A DNA stretch of 64,000 bases. It comes from Alphaproteobacteria bacterium. GTDB lineage: Bacteria; Pseudomonadota; Alphaproteobacteria; Sphingomonadales; Sphingomonadaceae. Each line of letters begins with the position of its first letter. Within the stretch, counting starts at the first letter, position 1. The stretch is from the NCBI GenBank assembly GCA_019239415.1, contig JAFAZW010000001.1, forward strand, positions 111,810-175,809, read 5' to 3'. The position numbers and the translations under genes were made by a program. The notes beneath the pieces were generated by a model, which did not search any database, had not been told where the DNA came from, and saw nothing but the letters and a program-made list of their open reading frames with translations. Of this stretch, positions 50,577-59,590 are shown in pieces.

Positions 50577-50897
50577 TCAGAGGAATGGGACATCCTTCGC
50601 CCGCACCGACAGCAGGAGGCGCAGCAGGCGAGTCGCCGTCGCGTCGGTGAGGTCGACGAGGATGCGGCGGCCGTTGCCGGGATCGGGGCTGCGCTCCAGC
50701 AGGCCGCGCGCGACGAGCGCGAAGATCCAGCGCAGCGCCGTCGTCTGCGGCACGCGCGAGGCAAGGCAGAGCTTCGACACGGAGACCGGCCGGCGCTCGA
50801 TCCGCGCGAGCAGCAGCTCAAGCATCATGTCCCAGGCCGGGTCGGCGAACAAGTCCGGCCCGAATGCGGCGACCCGCGTCGCTCGCGCCGCGATCAT
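50577..50897 (-). CDS. Winged-helix transcriptional regulator, copy C
   Basis: A 106-residue relative of the two regulators in the quorum-sensing region: LFADPAWDMMLELLLARIE, helix-turn-helix CLASRVPQTTALRWIFALVA and wing ERSPDPGNGRRILVDLTD. ATG at 50897 is the first plausible start, giving MIAARATRVAAFGPDLF; the frame is open further upstream through the preceding gene. It follows a small membrane-protein gene on the same strand by 47 bases. Target unknown. Confidence 0.7.
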   Translation of the reverse strand: MIAARATRVAAFGPDLFADPAWDMMLELLLARIERRPVSVSKLCLASRVPQTTALRWIFALVARGLLERSPDPGNGRRILVDLTDATATRLLRLLLSVRAKDVPFL

Positions 50898-50944
50898 CGC
50901 TCGCAGCCATTGGGCCGTGACCGCCTCCGCCGGCGGACCGTCCT

Positions 50945-51385
50945 TCAGCTTTCCGGGCGGGAGGCGGCCAGCGCGGCGGCGCGGCGCTTCTTCTGCTGGG
51001 TCCGGGTTCCGAGGATGATCGTCAGGAGCATCGGATAGCTCCAGGCCGCGAGCAGGAAGGCGTAACCGGTTTGGATCATCCCCGGATCGGTAGCCTTCGC
51101 GAGATGGCCGAGCGTCGCTACCAACTGGAATGCGGCGAGCCATAAGGTCCAGTTCCTGTCGGTGCGGACGGCAAGCGTGAAGAAGGCGGCGAACGCCAGC
51201 ACATCCACGGCGAGAGCGCCGGTCTCCACATGGACGAACCGTTCGGGCATCGCCGTCCACGCCAGGCGTGTGAGTACCGCCCCCACCAGCATGATGAGCG
51301 CGCCTGCCTTTTCAGGCCGTCGTCCGCAGCCCAACGCATAGACCACCACTCCAAGAAGGAGAGCGTTGAAGAAGAGGACGCGCAT
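50945..51385 (-). CDS. Small integral membrane protein
   Basis: A 146-residue protein with four predicted membrane segments (VLFFNALLLGVVVYALG; AGALIMLVGAVLTRLAW; ALAVDVLAFAAFFTLAV; FLLAAWSYPMLLTIILG) and a basic C-terminus (TRTQQKKRRAAALAAS). No family recognised. ATG at 51385 or GTG at 51391. Located between regulator C and a small helical protein on the same strand. Confidence 0.7.
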   Translation of the reverse strand: MRVLFFNALLLGVVVYALGCGRRPEKAGALIMLVGAVLTRLAWTAMPERFVHVETGALAVDVLAFAAFFTLAVRTDRNWTLWLAAFQLVATLGHLAKATDPGMIQTGYAFLLAAWSYPMLLTIILGTRTQQKKRRAAALAASRPES

Positions 51386-51416
51386 GGCCACTGGCGAGCA
51401 TGGGGCCGCTGGCGCG

Positions 51417-51761
51417 TCAAGCGGTGAGCGACTTCGCCTCCGACGTGGCGACGACGGCGAGCGAAGCAGCGCCGGTTACCGGGCAGTCGGATTCGTCTCC
51501 CACCGCGCGAATGTCGATCGCCGCCAGCGACGCGTGGATGCCCCGTACGGTGCGCCGCAGCTCGCCGCACTGGGAGACCGCCGCGATCGCCTGGTCGACG
51601 ATCTCGGCCCCGACCATGGCCGGAAGGCCTGCGGACTTGCGCGCCTCGATCAGGCGGCTGATCAGCCGCGCCTGGCCCGCCAGCGTCGCGTCGACGTCGT
51701 TCTCGTGAGCGCGCAGGTCGGCCGCGATTTCACGTGCGGAAGCGATAATCGGTTTGGTCAT
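51417..51761 (-). CDS. Hypothetical helical protein
   Basis: A 114-residue, mostly helical cytoplasmic protein (MTKPIIASAREIAADLRAHE; LISRLIEARKSAGLP; VDQAIAAVSQCGELRRTVRG). Of two ATGs, 51761 has GAGGGG at a good distance (eight bases). The gene follows a membrane-anchored LuxR-type regulator on the same strand after 52 bases. No family recognised. Confidence 0.7.
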   Translation of the reverse strand: MTKPIIASAREIAADLRAHENDVDATLAGQARLISRLIEARKSAGLPAMVGAEIVDQAIAAVSQCGELRRTVRGIHASLAAIDIRAVGDESDCPVTGAASLAVVATSEAKSLTA

Positions 51762-51813
51762 TGTCATTCCCCTCGCGGGCAGCGCCCGTTTCGTTCGTGT
51801 GTCGAGGGGGGGG

Positions 51814-52347
51814 TCAGCGGAACGCGTGGACGATGGCGGCGACCGTGGCGCCAAGCCCGCGGCCGATCATCACCAGAGTTCCCGAAGCGATGACGATCAT
51901 GAACGCGAGCAGCACGATGGCGGCGGCACGCTGTCCCGGCGTCAGCTCTTCCCCCCCTCCCCAGAGCACGGCCAGGATTCCCCAGTTGCGCGCCGGTGCA
52001 GAGCCGTTCTGTTGCTCTGCGGGCACCGGCGCGCCGCTGTGTGGGAGCCCCTCCCGGTCCTCGTCGGACGGGTCGAGATTGCCGGATTCGCTTGTCCTGC
52101 CAAGGGTATGGAAGTGCCCTATTGTTTTCTCCCCGCCGGCGCGGGCGGCGACGAGGCGCGCCGCCTCGCGGGTCGTGCGGGTGCCGAGCTTGCGGCGCGC
52201 CGATTCGAAGGCCTTGTGCACCGTCGGCTCGGAGACGCCGCAACGGAAGGCGATCTCCTTGATGAGGAGAGGCCGGTCGTAGAGCAGAAGGAACTCGGTC
52301 TCGCGCTCCGTCAGCCGGTCGAGACCCGCGGGATCGCCGGCGCTCAT
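51814..52347 (-). CDS. LuxR-type HTH protein with a C-terminal membrane segment
   Basis: A 177-residue protein. The N-terminal 15-75 is a LuxR/FixJ helix-turn-helix (LTERETEFLLLYDRPLLIKE, SEPTVHKAFESARRKLG). A linker of about 55 residues follows, and the C-terminal end has a single strong membrane segment (AAAIVLLAFMIVIASGTLVM). No receiver or ligand-binding domain. ATG at 52347 starts MSAGDPAGLDRLTERE. The DNA-binding domain would face the cytoplasm at the inner membrane. Signal unknown. Confidence 0.8.
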   Translation of the reverse strand: MSAGDPAGLDRLTERETEFLLLYDRPLLIKEIAFRCGVSEPTVHKAFESARRKLGTRTTREAARLVAARAGGEKTIGHFHTLGRTSESGNLDPSDEDREGLPHSGAPVPAEQQNGSAPARNWGILAVLWGGGEELTPGQRAAAIVLLAFMIVIASGTLVMIGRGLGATVAAIVHAFR

Positions 52348-52522
52348 CGCCGCCCCGTGTCGGGAGAGGGAAAGTCCGGTACCTTGAGGGATGTGCTGCG
52401 CGCGCTGCGTCGGTTCGCCATCGTTCGTCCCGCTCCGCCGCCCCCCGACCGGCTTGCTCACCACGCGTCGCCGCCTGTTTTGGGGAAAAACGCGGTCCTG
52501 TCCACAGCTTCGGTCGAACGAA

Positions 52523-53212
52523 TCAGCGGACGAGGACGTCCCGGAAGGCCGCGACGGCGGCCGCGGGCCCAGCCGGATGGGCCCACACCGCCGACGAGAC
52601 GGCGAGGAAGTCGGCGCCCGCCTCGACCAGGGCGCGGCCGTTTTCGGGCGTGATGCCGCCGATGGCGACGCAGGGGATTTCGAAGAGGCGCGACCACCAG
52701 GCGAGGATCGACGGGTCGGGCCGGTGCTTCGTTTCCTTGGTGGTCGTCGGGAAGAAGGCGCCGAAGGCGACATAGTCGGCGCCGGCCTCCCCCGCTTCCA
52801 TCGCGAGGTGGCGGCTGTCATGGCAGGTGACGCCGATCTGCGCCGCGGGGCCGAGGAGCGCGCGCGCGTCGCGCGGATCGCCGTCGCCCTGCCCGAGATG
52901 AACGCCGTCGGCGCCGAGCCGCTTCGCCAGCGCCATATCGTCGTTGACGATGAAGGCGACCTCCCGCGCGCGGCAGATCTCCAGCAGCGGGCCTGCGAGG
53001 CGCGCCGCCTCATGCTGATCCAGTCCCTTCACGCGGAACTGGAAGGCCGCGACCGGCCCCGCGGACAGCGCCGCCTCGAGCCGCTGCGGGAAGTCGCCGC
53101 CCACGTCGAGCGGCGAGATCAGGTACAATTGCGCGGGCGGACGCTCCACCGGCTCGAACCGCGCCGCGAAGCCCGGATCGAGGGCGAGCGGGTCGTCTTC
53201 GTCGTCGCTCAT
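52523..53212 (-). CDS. thiE: Thiamine-phosphate synthase
   Basis: A 229-residue TIM-barrel enzyme coupling the pyrimidine and thiazole moieties of thiamine. Family blocks: AAFQFRVKGLDQHE, FIVNDDMALAKRLGADGVHL, GVTCHDSRHLAMEAGEAGAD, YVAFGAFFPTTTK and PCVAIGGITPENGRALVEAG. The usual R/K in FQxRxK is present as FQFRVK. It has an acidic N-terminal extension (MSDDEDDPLALD). No other thiamine genes are near; it is separated from the aldolase gene by a palindromic repeat. Confidence 0.93.
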   Translation of the reverse strand: MSDDEDDPLALDPGFAARFEPVERPPAQLYLISPLDVGGDFPQRLEAALSAGPVAAFQFRVKGLDQHEAARLAGPLLEICRAREVAFIVNDDMALAKRLGADGVHLGQGDGDPRDARALLGPAAQIGVTCHDSRHLAMEAGEAGADYVAFGAFFPTTTKETKHRPDPSILAWWSRLFEIPCVAIGGITPENGRALVEAGADFLAVSSAVWAHPAGPAAAVAAFRDVLVR

Positions 53213-53215
53213 CCC

Positions 53216-53303
53216 GTCATCCCGGCGAAAGCCGGGATCTCCGCGAGGAAGAGGCGCTGGCGTATTTCACCCGACGAGGCCCCGGCTTTCGCCGGGGTGA
53301 CGG
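53216..53303. repeat. Palindromic intergenic element, copy 3
   Basis: Arms GTCATCCCGGCGAAAGCCGG (from 53216) and a diverged complement ending near 53303 (CCCGGCTTTCGCCGGGGTGA) bracket a 35-base centre. It lies between the stop of the aldolase gene and the start of thiE, which are read in the same direction. Confidence 0.75.
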
Positions 53304-53318
53304 GTTGGTGCGCGCCCG

Positions 53319-54233
53319 TCACTCCTCGCCCTTGTAGATGCGGACCAGCCTGTCGAGCATGGCGAGGGCATCGTCGCGGCCGCGCTGGAAGGCGTTGCGG
53401 CCGATGATCGAGCCGTTGCCGCCGCCCTCGCGAATGTCCTGCGCGTCCTGGAACACCGCGTCGGTCCCCTTCGTGGCGCCGCCCGAGAAGACCACCATGC
53501 GGCGGCCGGCGAAGCAGGCCTGGACGATGTGGCGGACGCGGTCGGCCTGGTTGGACCAGTTGGTGCCTTGGTAGGATTTCTGCGCATCGCCCTGCTCGAT
53601 ATGGGCGGAAGGGAGCTTCACCTTGATGATGTGGGCGCCGAGCAGGGCGGCCATGTGGGCGCCGTAGGCGGTGACGTCGAGCGCCAGCTCGCCCTCCTTC
53701 GACACGTCGCCGCCCCGGGGATAGGCCCAGATGACGACGGCGAGGCCGACCGACTTCGCCTCGGCGGCGAGCTCGCGTATCTCCTCGATCAGCTCGAAAT
53801 TGTCCTCCGAGCCGGGATAGGTGGTGAAGCCGATCGCCGAGCAGCCGAGGCGAAGCGCATCGTCGATGCCGCCGGTCACCGCCTGGTCCTTGCGCGTCGC
53901 CCAGCTGTTCGAGCTGTTGATCTTGAGAATGGTCGGGATCTGGCCGGCGAAGGTGCCGGCCCCCGCTTCGAGGGCGCCGAGCGGCGCGGCATAGGCATTG
54001 AGGCCGGCGTCGATCGCGAGCTGGTAGTGGTAATGCGGATCGTAGGCCGGCGGGTTGACCGCGAAGCTGCGGCCCGGGCCGTGCTCGAAACCCTGGTCGA
54101 CCGGCAGGATGATCATCTTGCCGGTGCCGCCGAGGCGCCCCTGCATCAAGATGCGCGCGAGGTTCGCCTTGGTGCCCGGATTGTCGGATTCGTACTTGTC
54201 GAGGATGGTCTTGACGGCGGGCGTGATGCTCAT
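53319..54233 (-). CDS. fbaB: Class I fructose-bisphosphate aldolase (DhnA type)
   Basis: A 304-residue aldolase of the archaeal/DhnA class I type, cleaving fructose 1,6-bisphosphate through a Schiff base. Landmarks: KMIILPVDQGFEHGPGRSF, IPTILKINSSNSW, the Lys in AHIIKVKLPSAHIEQG, and RRMVVFSGGATKG with SIIGRNAFQR for the phosphate. ATG at 54233 gives MSITPAVKTILDKY, the expected N-terminus. Divergent from gdhA with 131 bases between them. Confidence 0.93.
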   Translation of the reverse strand: MSITPAVKTILDKYESDNPGTKANLARILMQGRLGGTGKMIILPVDQGFEHGPGRSFAVNPPAYDPHYHYQLAIDAGLNAYAAPLGALEAGAGTFAGQIPTILKINSSNSWATRKDQAVTGGIDDALRLGCSAIGFTTYPGSEDNFELIEEIRELAAEAKSVGLAVVIWAYPRGGDVSKEGELALDVTAYGAHMAALLGAHIIKVKLPSAHIEQGDAQKSYQGTNWSNQADRVRHIVQACFAGRRMVVFSGGATKGTDAVFQDAQDIREGGGNGSIIGRNAFQRGRDDALAMLDRLVRIYKGEE

Positions 54234-54364
54234 GGTGGCTCCCTTTGCGCTTTGCGGCGGCGGATAGCCTCCGCCGTGGCGCGGGGCAATCGGGGACCGG
54301 CGATATGGCCTCTCCGCCGGCCCGGTGGTAGGCCCTTCGCCAAAACCATGTCCGGGAGACCCGC

Positions 54365-55720
54365 ATGAGCGCGCAGGAGCATGTCGACCTCGAAGGCTTC
54401 ATCGAGGGGGTGAAGCGGCGCAATCCCGGGCAGAGCGAGTTCGTCCAGGCCGTCACCGAGGTGGCGCAGGACGTCTTCCCCTTCATCGACGGCAAGGAGG
54501 AGTATCACCGCTGGCAGATCCTGAGGCGCATCGCCGAGCCGGATCGGGTGGTGAGCTTCCGGGTCGTCTGGCAGGACGACAACAACGAGATCCGCGTGCA
54601 GCGCGGCTGGCGGGTGCAGAACAACAACGCGATCGGGCCCTATAAGGGCGGCATCCGCTTCCATCCCTCCGTCAACGAGAGCGTCCTCAAGTTCCTCGCC
54701 TTCGAGCAGACCTTCAAGAACGCGCTCACCGGCCTTCCCATGGGCGGCGGCAAGGGCGGGTCGAACTTCAACCCCAAAGGCAAGTCGGACCATGAGGTGA
54801 TGCGCTTCTGCCAGAGCTTCATGACCGAGCTCTACCGCCACATCGGCGCCGACGTGGACGTCCCGGCGGGCGACATCGGGGTCGGCGGACGCGAGATCGG
54901 CTACATGTTCGGCCAGTACAAGCGCATCACCAACCAGTTCACCGGCGTCCTCACCGGCAAGGCGCTCGAATATGGCGGCAGCCTGATCCGCACCGAGGCG
55001 ACGGGCTACGGCGCCGTCTATTTCCTCGCGAACATGCTGCAGCGCACCGGGTCCGGGCTTGAGGGCAGGACCGCCGTCGTGTCCGGGTCGGGCAATGTCG
55101 CGACGCACGCGGCGGAGAAGTTGGTGCAGCTCGGCGCGAAGGTGGTGACGCTCTCCGACTCCGAAGGCTTCGTCCACGATGCGGAGGGGTTCGACCAGGC
55201 GAAGATCGACTGGGTGAAGGCGCACAAGACGCGCCGGCGCGGGCGGATCAGCGAATATGTCGGCGAATACAAGCAGGCCGAGTTCCATGCCGGCAAGACG
55301 CCGTGGTGCGTGCCCTGCGACGTCGCCCTCCCCTGTGCCACGCAGAACGAATTGCTCGGCGCGGACGCGCGGACCTTGGTCGCGAACGGCTGCACCGGCG
55401 TCGCGGAAGGCGCCAACATGCCGACCGACCTGGAGGGGGTGCACGTCTTCAAGGAGGCGCGGATCCTCTATGCGCCGGGCAAGGCGGCCAATGCCGGCGG
55501 CGTCGCCGTGTCGGGGCTGGAGATGAGCCAGAACAGCGCGCGCATGAGCTGGAAGGAAGCCGAGCTCCAGGCGATGCTTGAGACGATCATGCGCGACATC
55601 CACGAACGGTGCGTCGAATATGGCAATGGCGACGGCGGCTATGTCGATTATGTGAAAGGCGCCAACATCGCCGGCTTCAAGAAGGTCGCCGACGCGATGC
55701 TGGCCTTCGGGGTCGTGTGA
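54365..55720 (+). CDS. gdhA: NADP-specific glutamate dehydrogenase
   Basis: A 451-residue hexameric enzyme aminating 2-oxoglutarate to glutamate. The substrate domain has NNAIGPYKGGIRFHPSVN, the catalytic Lys in LPMGGGKGGSNFNPKG and VPAGDIGVGGREIG; the NADP domain (about 205-375) begins TEATGYGAVYF and has VVSGSGNVATHAAEK. Length is normal. ATG at 54365. It converges with a cyclase gene across a hairpin. With amtB it forms part of the ammonium-assimilation genes of this region. Confidence 0.96.
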   Translation: MSAQEHVDLEGFIEGVKRRNPGQSEFVQAVTEVAQDVFPFIDGKEEYHRWQILRRIAEPDRVVSFRVVWQDDNNEIRVQRGWRVQNNNAIGPYKGGIRFHPSVNESVLKFLAFEQTFKNALTGLPMGGGKGGSNFNPKGKSDHEVMRFCQSFMTELYRHIGADVDVPAGDIGVGGREIGYMFGQYKRITNQFTGVLTGKALEYGGSLIRTEATGYGAVYFLANMLQRTGSGLEGRTAVVSGSGNVATHAAEKLVQLGAKVVTLSDSEGFVHDAEGFDQAKIDWVKAHKTRRRGRISEYVGEYKQAEFHAGKTPWCVPCDVALPCATQNELLGADARTLVANGCTGVAEGANMPTDLEGVHVFKEARILYAPGKAANAGGVAVSGLEMSQNSARMSWKEAELQAMLETIMRDIHERCVEYGNGDGGYVDYVKGANIAGFKKVADAMLAFGVV

Positions 55721-55725
55721 GCACC

Positions 55726-55761
55726 GGGGACGTACCTTTTTGCAAACAGGTACGTGTCCCC
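55726..55761. terminator. Inverted repeat between convergent gdhA and cyclase (terminator or REP-type)
   Basis: GGGGACGTACCT at 55726-55737 pairs with AGGTACGTGTCCCC at 55748-55761 (two-base bulge), around TTTTGCAAAC. It fills almost the whole 44-base gap between convergent stop codons. The sequence resembles repeats associated with RAYT-type transposases in other genomes, from memory; no transposase is here. Confidence 0.6.
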
Positions 55762-55764
55762 ATT

Positions 55765-58005
55765 CTATTTCTCCTTCAGCTGCGCGACGCCGTCCCAGCC
55801 GGCGGGCGGGGGATCGGTGCGGAAGCCTTCGATGAGGGCCCGGTAGCGGGCATAGAGCTTGGCGAGGCCATAGCGGGCGGCGGCGCCTTCGATTGCCGCG
55901 GCCTGCCGCTCGGCCTCGTCCCAACTTCGCGCCCGATAGGCCGCGAGCAGCGCCGCGTGGGCTCCGGCGAAGCTGCGGAACTCGGGCACGTCCGCCACCG
56001 TCTCGTCGCCGATCAGCGCGTAGACGGTCTCGGGCCGCTCGCGGCCGACGACGCGGACGCGGTCGAGCTCGACGAGGGCGAAGCCCGGGAGCTTTGCCGC
56101 CAGCGCCTCGCCGAGCGCGATGCGGACGCCGTACTGCTTGGTGAGGCCCTCGAGGCGCGAGGCGAGGTTCACCGTGTCGCCGATCAGCGAATAGGACAGG
56201 CGCTGCGCCGAGCCCATGTTGCCGACGCAGCACGGGCCGGCGTTGAGGCCGATGCCGATCTCCACCGTGCCGGGCCAGGCGACGTCGCCGCGCCCCGGCA
56301 TCTCGGCGTTCAGCGCCTCGAGCCGCGCGACCATGTCGAGCGCGCCGCGGGCGGCGTGGGCGTGCTGGTCCGGATCGTCCAATGGCGCGTTCCAGAAGGC
56401 GAGGATGGCGTCGCCGATATATTTGTCGATGGTGGCGCGGCGGGCGAGGAGGATGTCGGTCATCGGCGTCAAAAAGGCGACGAGAAAGCCGATGATCTCC
56501 TGCGGGCCGAGGCCTTCGGAGATATGCGAGAAGCCGCGTATGTCGCAGAACAGGACGGTCATGTCGCGCACCTCGCCGCCGAGCTCGAGCCGGCTCGGAT
56601 CGTCGGTGATGCGCCTCACCAGCTCGGGCGAGAGGTAGCGGTCGAAGGCGCCGTGGATGTAGCGGCGCTGCTTCTCCTCGCGCAGGTAGGTGAAGACGGT
56701 GGCGACGAGGTAGCAGGCGAGGAGGGCGAGCACCGGCGCCACCGGATCGACGAGCAGGTGCTTCTCCCGGAACGCATACCAGCTGCCCCCGCCCATCGCG
56801 GCGACGAGGGCGCCCGCGGCCAGCGCGCCCCGAAACGCCCCGAGCCAGGGCAAGGCCAGTGCGAGCAGCACGCCCCCGTCGAGCAGGGCCGCCATCTCGA
56901 GTCCCTCGGTCCAGTCGGGGCGGGAGAGAAAGTCCTGCAGCACCATCTGCTCGACCGCCTCGGCGTGGAGGGTGACGCCGAGCTCGCGGTCGGCCACCGG
57001 CGTCGAGACGAGGTCGCGCAGGCCGACGGCGCCGGTGCCGACGAAGACGATGCGGCCGGAAAACAGGCGCTGCATCTCGGCCGGCGGGACCCTGCCTTCG
57101 AGGATCTTCCAGGCCGGCACGACCCGCTGCGGCACCGGCCCCGTATAGTGCATCCACAATTCGCCGCGCTCGGTGACCGGTACCTCGGCGGCGCCGATCT
57201 TCAGCGCGACGGCCTCGGGCTTGCCGGCATTGACCTCGCCGCTCGCGTCGCTGCTCTTGAGGACGAAGCCGCCCGCCTCCTGCGCCACGCGCAACGCCTC
57301 GGCCGAAAGCGAGGGCAGCAGGGTCTCGCCGACCTTGGCGACGAGCGGGACCCGGCGGATGATGCCGTCGGCATCGCCCTTCAACGAGACGAAGCCGAGC
57401 CCCTTGGCGGCTTCCTGGAGGCGGGGGAGCGGCACGATCGCGCCGCGATAGGCGCCGAGGCTGGCGCCCGGGTCGCTGCCGGCGACCGCGAAGCCGGCCT
57501 TCGCCTGGACGGTGGCGCCGCTTCTGTCCTGGGTGAGGAACATGCCCAGCACCGACGGCGAGGCGCCGAGGACGTCGGCGAATCTTGCGTCCTGGTCGGG
57601 CAGCCGTCTGATCGCCGCGACCTCGCCCGCGGCCAGTCCCTGCCGCGCCGCCAGCGCGGCGAGCCGGTCCGGCGAGGTGCGGTCCGGCTCCGAGAAGACC
57701 ACGTCGAAGGCGATCGCCGCGGCGCCGGCGTCGGCGATCGCCTTGGTGAGGGCGCCGACGTCGCCGCGCGGCCACGGCCACTGGCCGAGGCGACGGAGCG
57801 TCTCGTCGTCGATGTCGACGATGCGGACGCCGCCGTCGCGATAGGGGCGCGGCGACAGGCGCTGGTAGGAATCGAACAACAGCCCGCGGGCTTCCAGCAG
57901 CAGCGGCGGCTGGAAGAATTTGAGCAGGGCGACGAGCAGCACCGGCACCAGCCCGGCGAGGACGATGGTGCGCCGCCGGGTCGTGGTCCCGCGTCTGGCC
58001 GGCAT
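55765..58005 (-). CDS. CHASE2-domain adenylate/guanylate cyclase
   Basis: A 746-residue membrane cyclase. A first membrane segment (about 14-32; IVLAGLVPVLLVALLKFF) is followed by a periplasmic CHASE2 sensor (about 35-330; IVDIDDETLRRLGQWPWPRG, AFDVVFSEPDR), three C-terminal membrane segments (about 365-430; VLLALALPWLGAF, VAPVLALLACYLVATVF) and a class III cyclase domain with metal Asp residues in TVLFCDIRGFSHISEG and DKYIGDAILAFWNAP. ATG at 58005 has GGGGGAG just upstream. Periplasmic input to a cyclic-nucleotide signal. It is divergent from the FecR-protein operon, a pairing often seen with CHASE2 proteins. Confidence 0.92.
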   Translation of the reverse strand: MPARRGTTTRRRTIVLAGLVPVLLVALLKFFQPPLLLEARGLLFDSYQRLSPRPYRDGGVRIVDIDDETLRRLGQWPWPRGDVGALTKAIADAGAAAIAFDVVFSEPDRTSPDRLAALAARQGLAAGEVAAIRRLPDQDARFADVLGASPSVLGMFLTQDRSGATVQAKAGFAVAGSDPGASLGAYRGAIVPLPRLQEAAKGLGFVSLKGDADGIIRRVPLVAKVGETLLPSLSAEALRVAQEAGGFVLKSSDASGEVNAGKPEAVALKIGAAEVPVTERGELWMHYTGPVPQRVVPAWKILEGRVPPAEMQRLFSGRIVFVGTGAVGLRDLVSTPVADRELGVTLHAEAVEQMVLQDFLSRPDWTEGLEMAALLDGGVLLALALPWLGAFRGALAAGALVAAMGGGSWYAFREKHLLVDPVAPVLALLACYLVATVFTYLREEKQRRYIHGAFDRYLSPELVRRITDDPSRLELGGEVRDMTVLFCDIRGFSHISEGLGPQEIIGFLVAFLTPMTDILLARRATIDKYIGDAILAFWNAPLDDPDQHAHAARGALDMVARLEALNAEMPGRGDVAWPGTVEIGIGLNAGPCCVGNMGSAQRLSYSLIGDTVNLASRLEGLTKQYGVRIALGEALAAKLPGFALVELDRVRVVGRERPETVYALIGDETVADVPEFRSFAGAHAALLAAYRARSWDEAERQAAAIEGAAARYGLAKLYARYRALIEGFRTDPPPAGWDGVAQLKEK

Positions 58006-58138
58006 GCTCCCCCCGCCCCTGGCCGGCCGAGTGCGAGGCACCGGACCGGAACTGAAATGACGTTGCGGCGAGGGTGCGCGAATGGTAGCCCTGCGTCAAT
58101 CGGCGGCGCCGGCCGTCGGATGCTCGAGGGGTGCCGAC

Positions 58139-58543
58139 ATGCGTATCTTCGGCCTGCGTACCTGCCTCCCCGCCATCGGCCTCGCGAGCGCGCTGTGCGC
58201 CGCGCCCGCCGCGGCCCAGACCGCCCCGACCGACATCGACACGCTGATCGGCGCGTCGCTGTCGCCGGACACCGGCATGACGCTCGCCCGCGCCCAGATC
58301 AGCGACCGCGACCTGCTCGGCGCCGCCGGCACGCTGGAGCGCGTGCTCCTCGCCCATCCCGAAGCGTTGCCGCCGCGGCTCCTCTACGCCTCCTTGCTCT
58401 GCCGTCTCGACGATCGCGAAGGCGCCGAGGTCGAGATCGGCCTGCTCGGCGGGCAGCCGATCGCCGACGCCGACTGGGCGGAGGTGACCGGTGCGTGCGG
58501 CGCCATTGCGCGTCCTGCTCCGCCGCGCGGGAAACGGCGGTGA
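58139..58543 (+). CDS. Secreted small repeat-like protein
   Basis: A 134-residue protein with a signal peptide (MRIFGLRTCLPAIGLASALC, ending AAPAAAQT). The mature part has TPR-like helices (TLARAQISDRDLLGAAGTLE, RVLLAHPEALPPRLLYASLL). ATG at 58139. Its stop overlaps the start of the first FecR-like gene (GTGA). Probably a periplasmic partner of the FecR-domain proteins. Confidence 0.75.
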   Translation: MRIFGLRTCLPAIGLASALCAAPAAAQTAPTDIDTLIGASLSPDTGMTLARAQISDRDLLGAAGTLERVLLAHPEALPPRLLYASLLCRLDDREGAEVEIGLLGGQPIADADWAEVTGACGAIARPAPPRGKRR

Positions 58544-59490
58544 ACCGCGCGCTGCTGTCCGCCGGCGGGCCGCTGGCCCTGGTTGCCGCGCTGGGTCTCG
58601 CGATCGAGCCGGCATTGGCGCAGCCGAATCCCGCCGGAGTCGCCGCCGCGGTGCGCAACAAGGTCGAGATCCGCAGCGCCGCGACCCGCAAGGCCCACCC
58701 GGCGGTGCTGCGCGAGCGACTGTTCATGGCCGACCAGGTGCAGACCGGCGCGGCGAGCCAGCTCCAGCTGCTGCTGCTCGATCGGACCACCTTCACCGTC
58801 GGCGCCAACGCGCGGGTGACGATCGACCGCTTCGTCTACGACCCGGCCGCGAACAGCCGCTCGGCCGGGATCAGCGTCGCCCACGGCGCCTTCCGCTTCA
58901 TGTCCGGACGCGCGCTCGGCAAGCCGGGCGGCGCCGTCAATGTCCGCACGCCGGTCGCGGCGATCGGCATCCGCGGCACGATCTTCGAAGGCGTGGTCGG
59001 CGAGGATGCGATCCGCATCGCCGAGGACGAGCCCGCGGTCGGCCGGGTCAAGGCGGACAAGGGCGAGGCCTCGCTGATCGTGCTGCGCGGGCCGGGGCCG
59101 CGGACCCAGGGCGACACCGCGCCGGGGGCGATCGACGTCACTGCGGCGGACCGCACCGTCGCGGTCGAGGGCGCCGACCTCGCCGTCTACGTGCCGCGCG
59201 CGGGCGTGCCGCCGATTGGCCCTTTCCGCATCTCGCCGGCCGGGCTCGAGGCCTTGCAGGAACTGCTGCGGCCGGGACCCGGATCGCCCCCGGGCGGCGG
59301 CGGTGGCAACCACACGGCCCGGAACGTCCTGATCGGCGCCGGGGTGATCGCCGCCGGCGTTCTCGGCGGCAAGCTGCTCGGCGGCGGCAGGAAGAAGGGC
59401 CCGGCCAAGGGCCAGGGCAATGTCGGAAAGCAGGGCAAGCCGAGCGCCGTGCCGCCGCCCAACCCGAACGGGAAGCCTCCCGGCGGCTGA
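58540..59490 (+). CDS. FecR-domain protein 1
   Basis: A 316-residue secreted protein starting with GTG at 58540 inside the GTGA overlap. Signal peptide ends near AIEPALAQP. The FecR domain (about 40-160) shows the family pattern: RNKVEIRSAATRKAHPAVLR, a LQLLLLDRTTFTVGANARVT core and VNVRTPVAAIGIRGTIFEG. The C-terminus has a Gly-rich hydrophobic stretch (NVLIGAGVIAAGVLGGKLLG) and a Pro/Lys-rich tail. In this context FecR domains bind periplasmic or cell-surface ligands rather than act as sigma regulators. Confidence 0.85.
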   Translation: MNRALLSAGGPLALVAALGLAIEPALAQPNPAGVAAAVRNKVEIRSAATRKAHPAVLRERLFMADQVQTGAASQLQLLLLDRTTFTVGANARVTIDRFVYDPAANSRSAGISVAHGAFRFMSGRALGKPGGAVNVRTPVAAIGIRGTIFEGVVGEDAIRIAEDEPAVGRVKADKGEASLIVLRGPGPRTQGDTAPGAIDVTAADRTVAVEGADLAVYVPRAGVPPIGPFRISPAGLEALQELLRPGPGSPPGGGGGNHTARNVLIGAGVIAAGVLGGKLLGGGRKKGPAKGQGNVGKQGKPSAVPPPNPNGKPPGG

Positions 59491-59590
59491 GGCCGATCGC
59501 TCGTCCAACTTAACAGCTTGTGTGAAGCCCCGCCCCTAAGTCATAGTAGAAACGGGCGCAGACGAGTCCGTGGCGGACGAGGGGCCGAGT

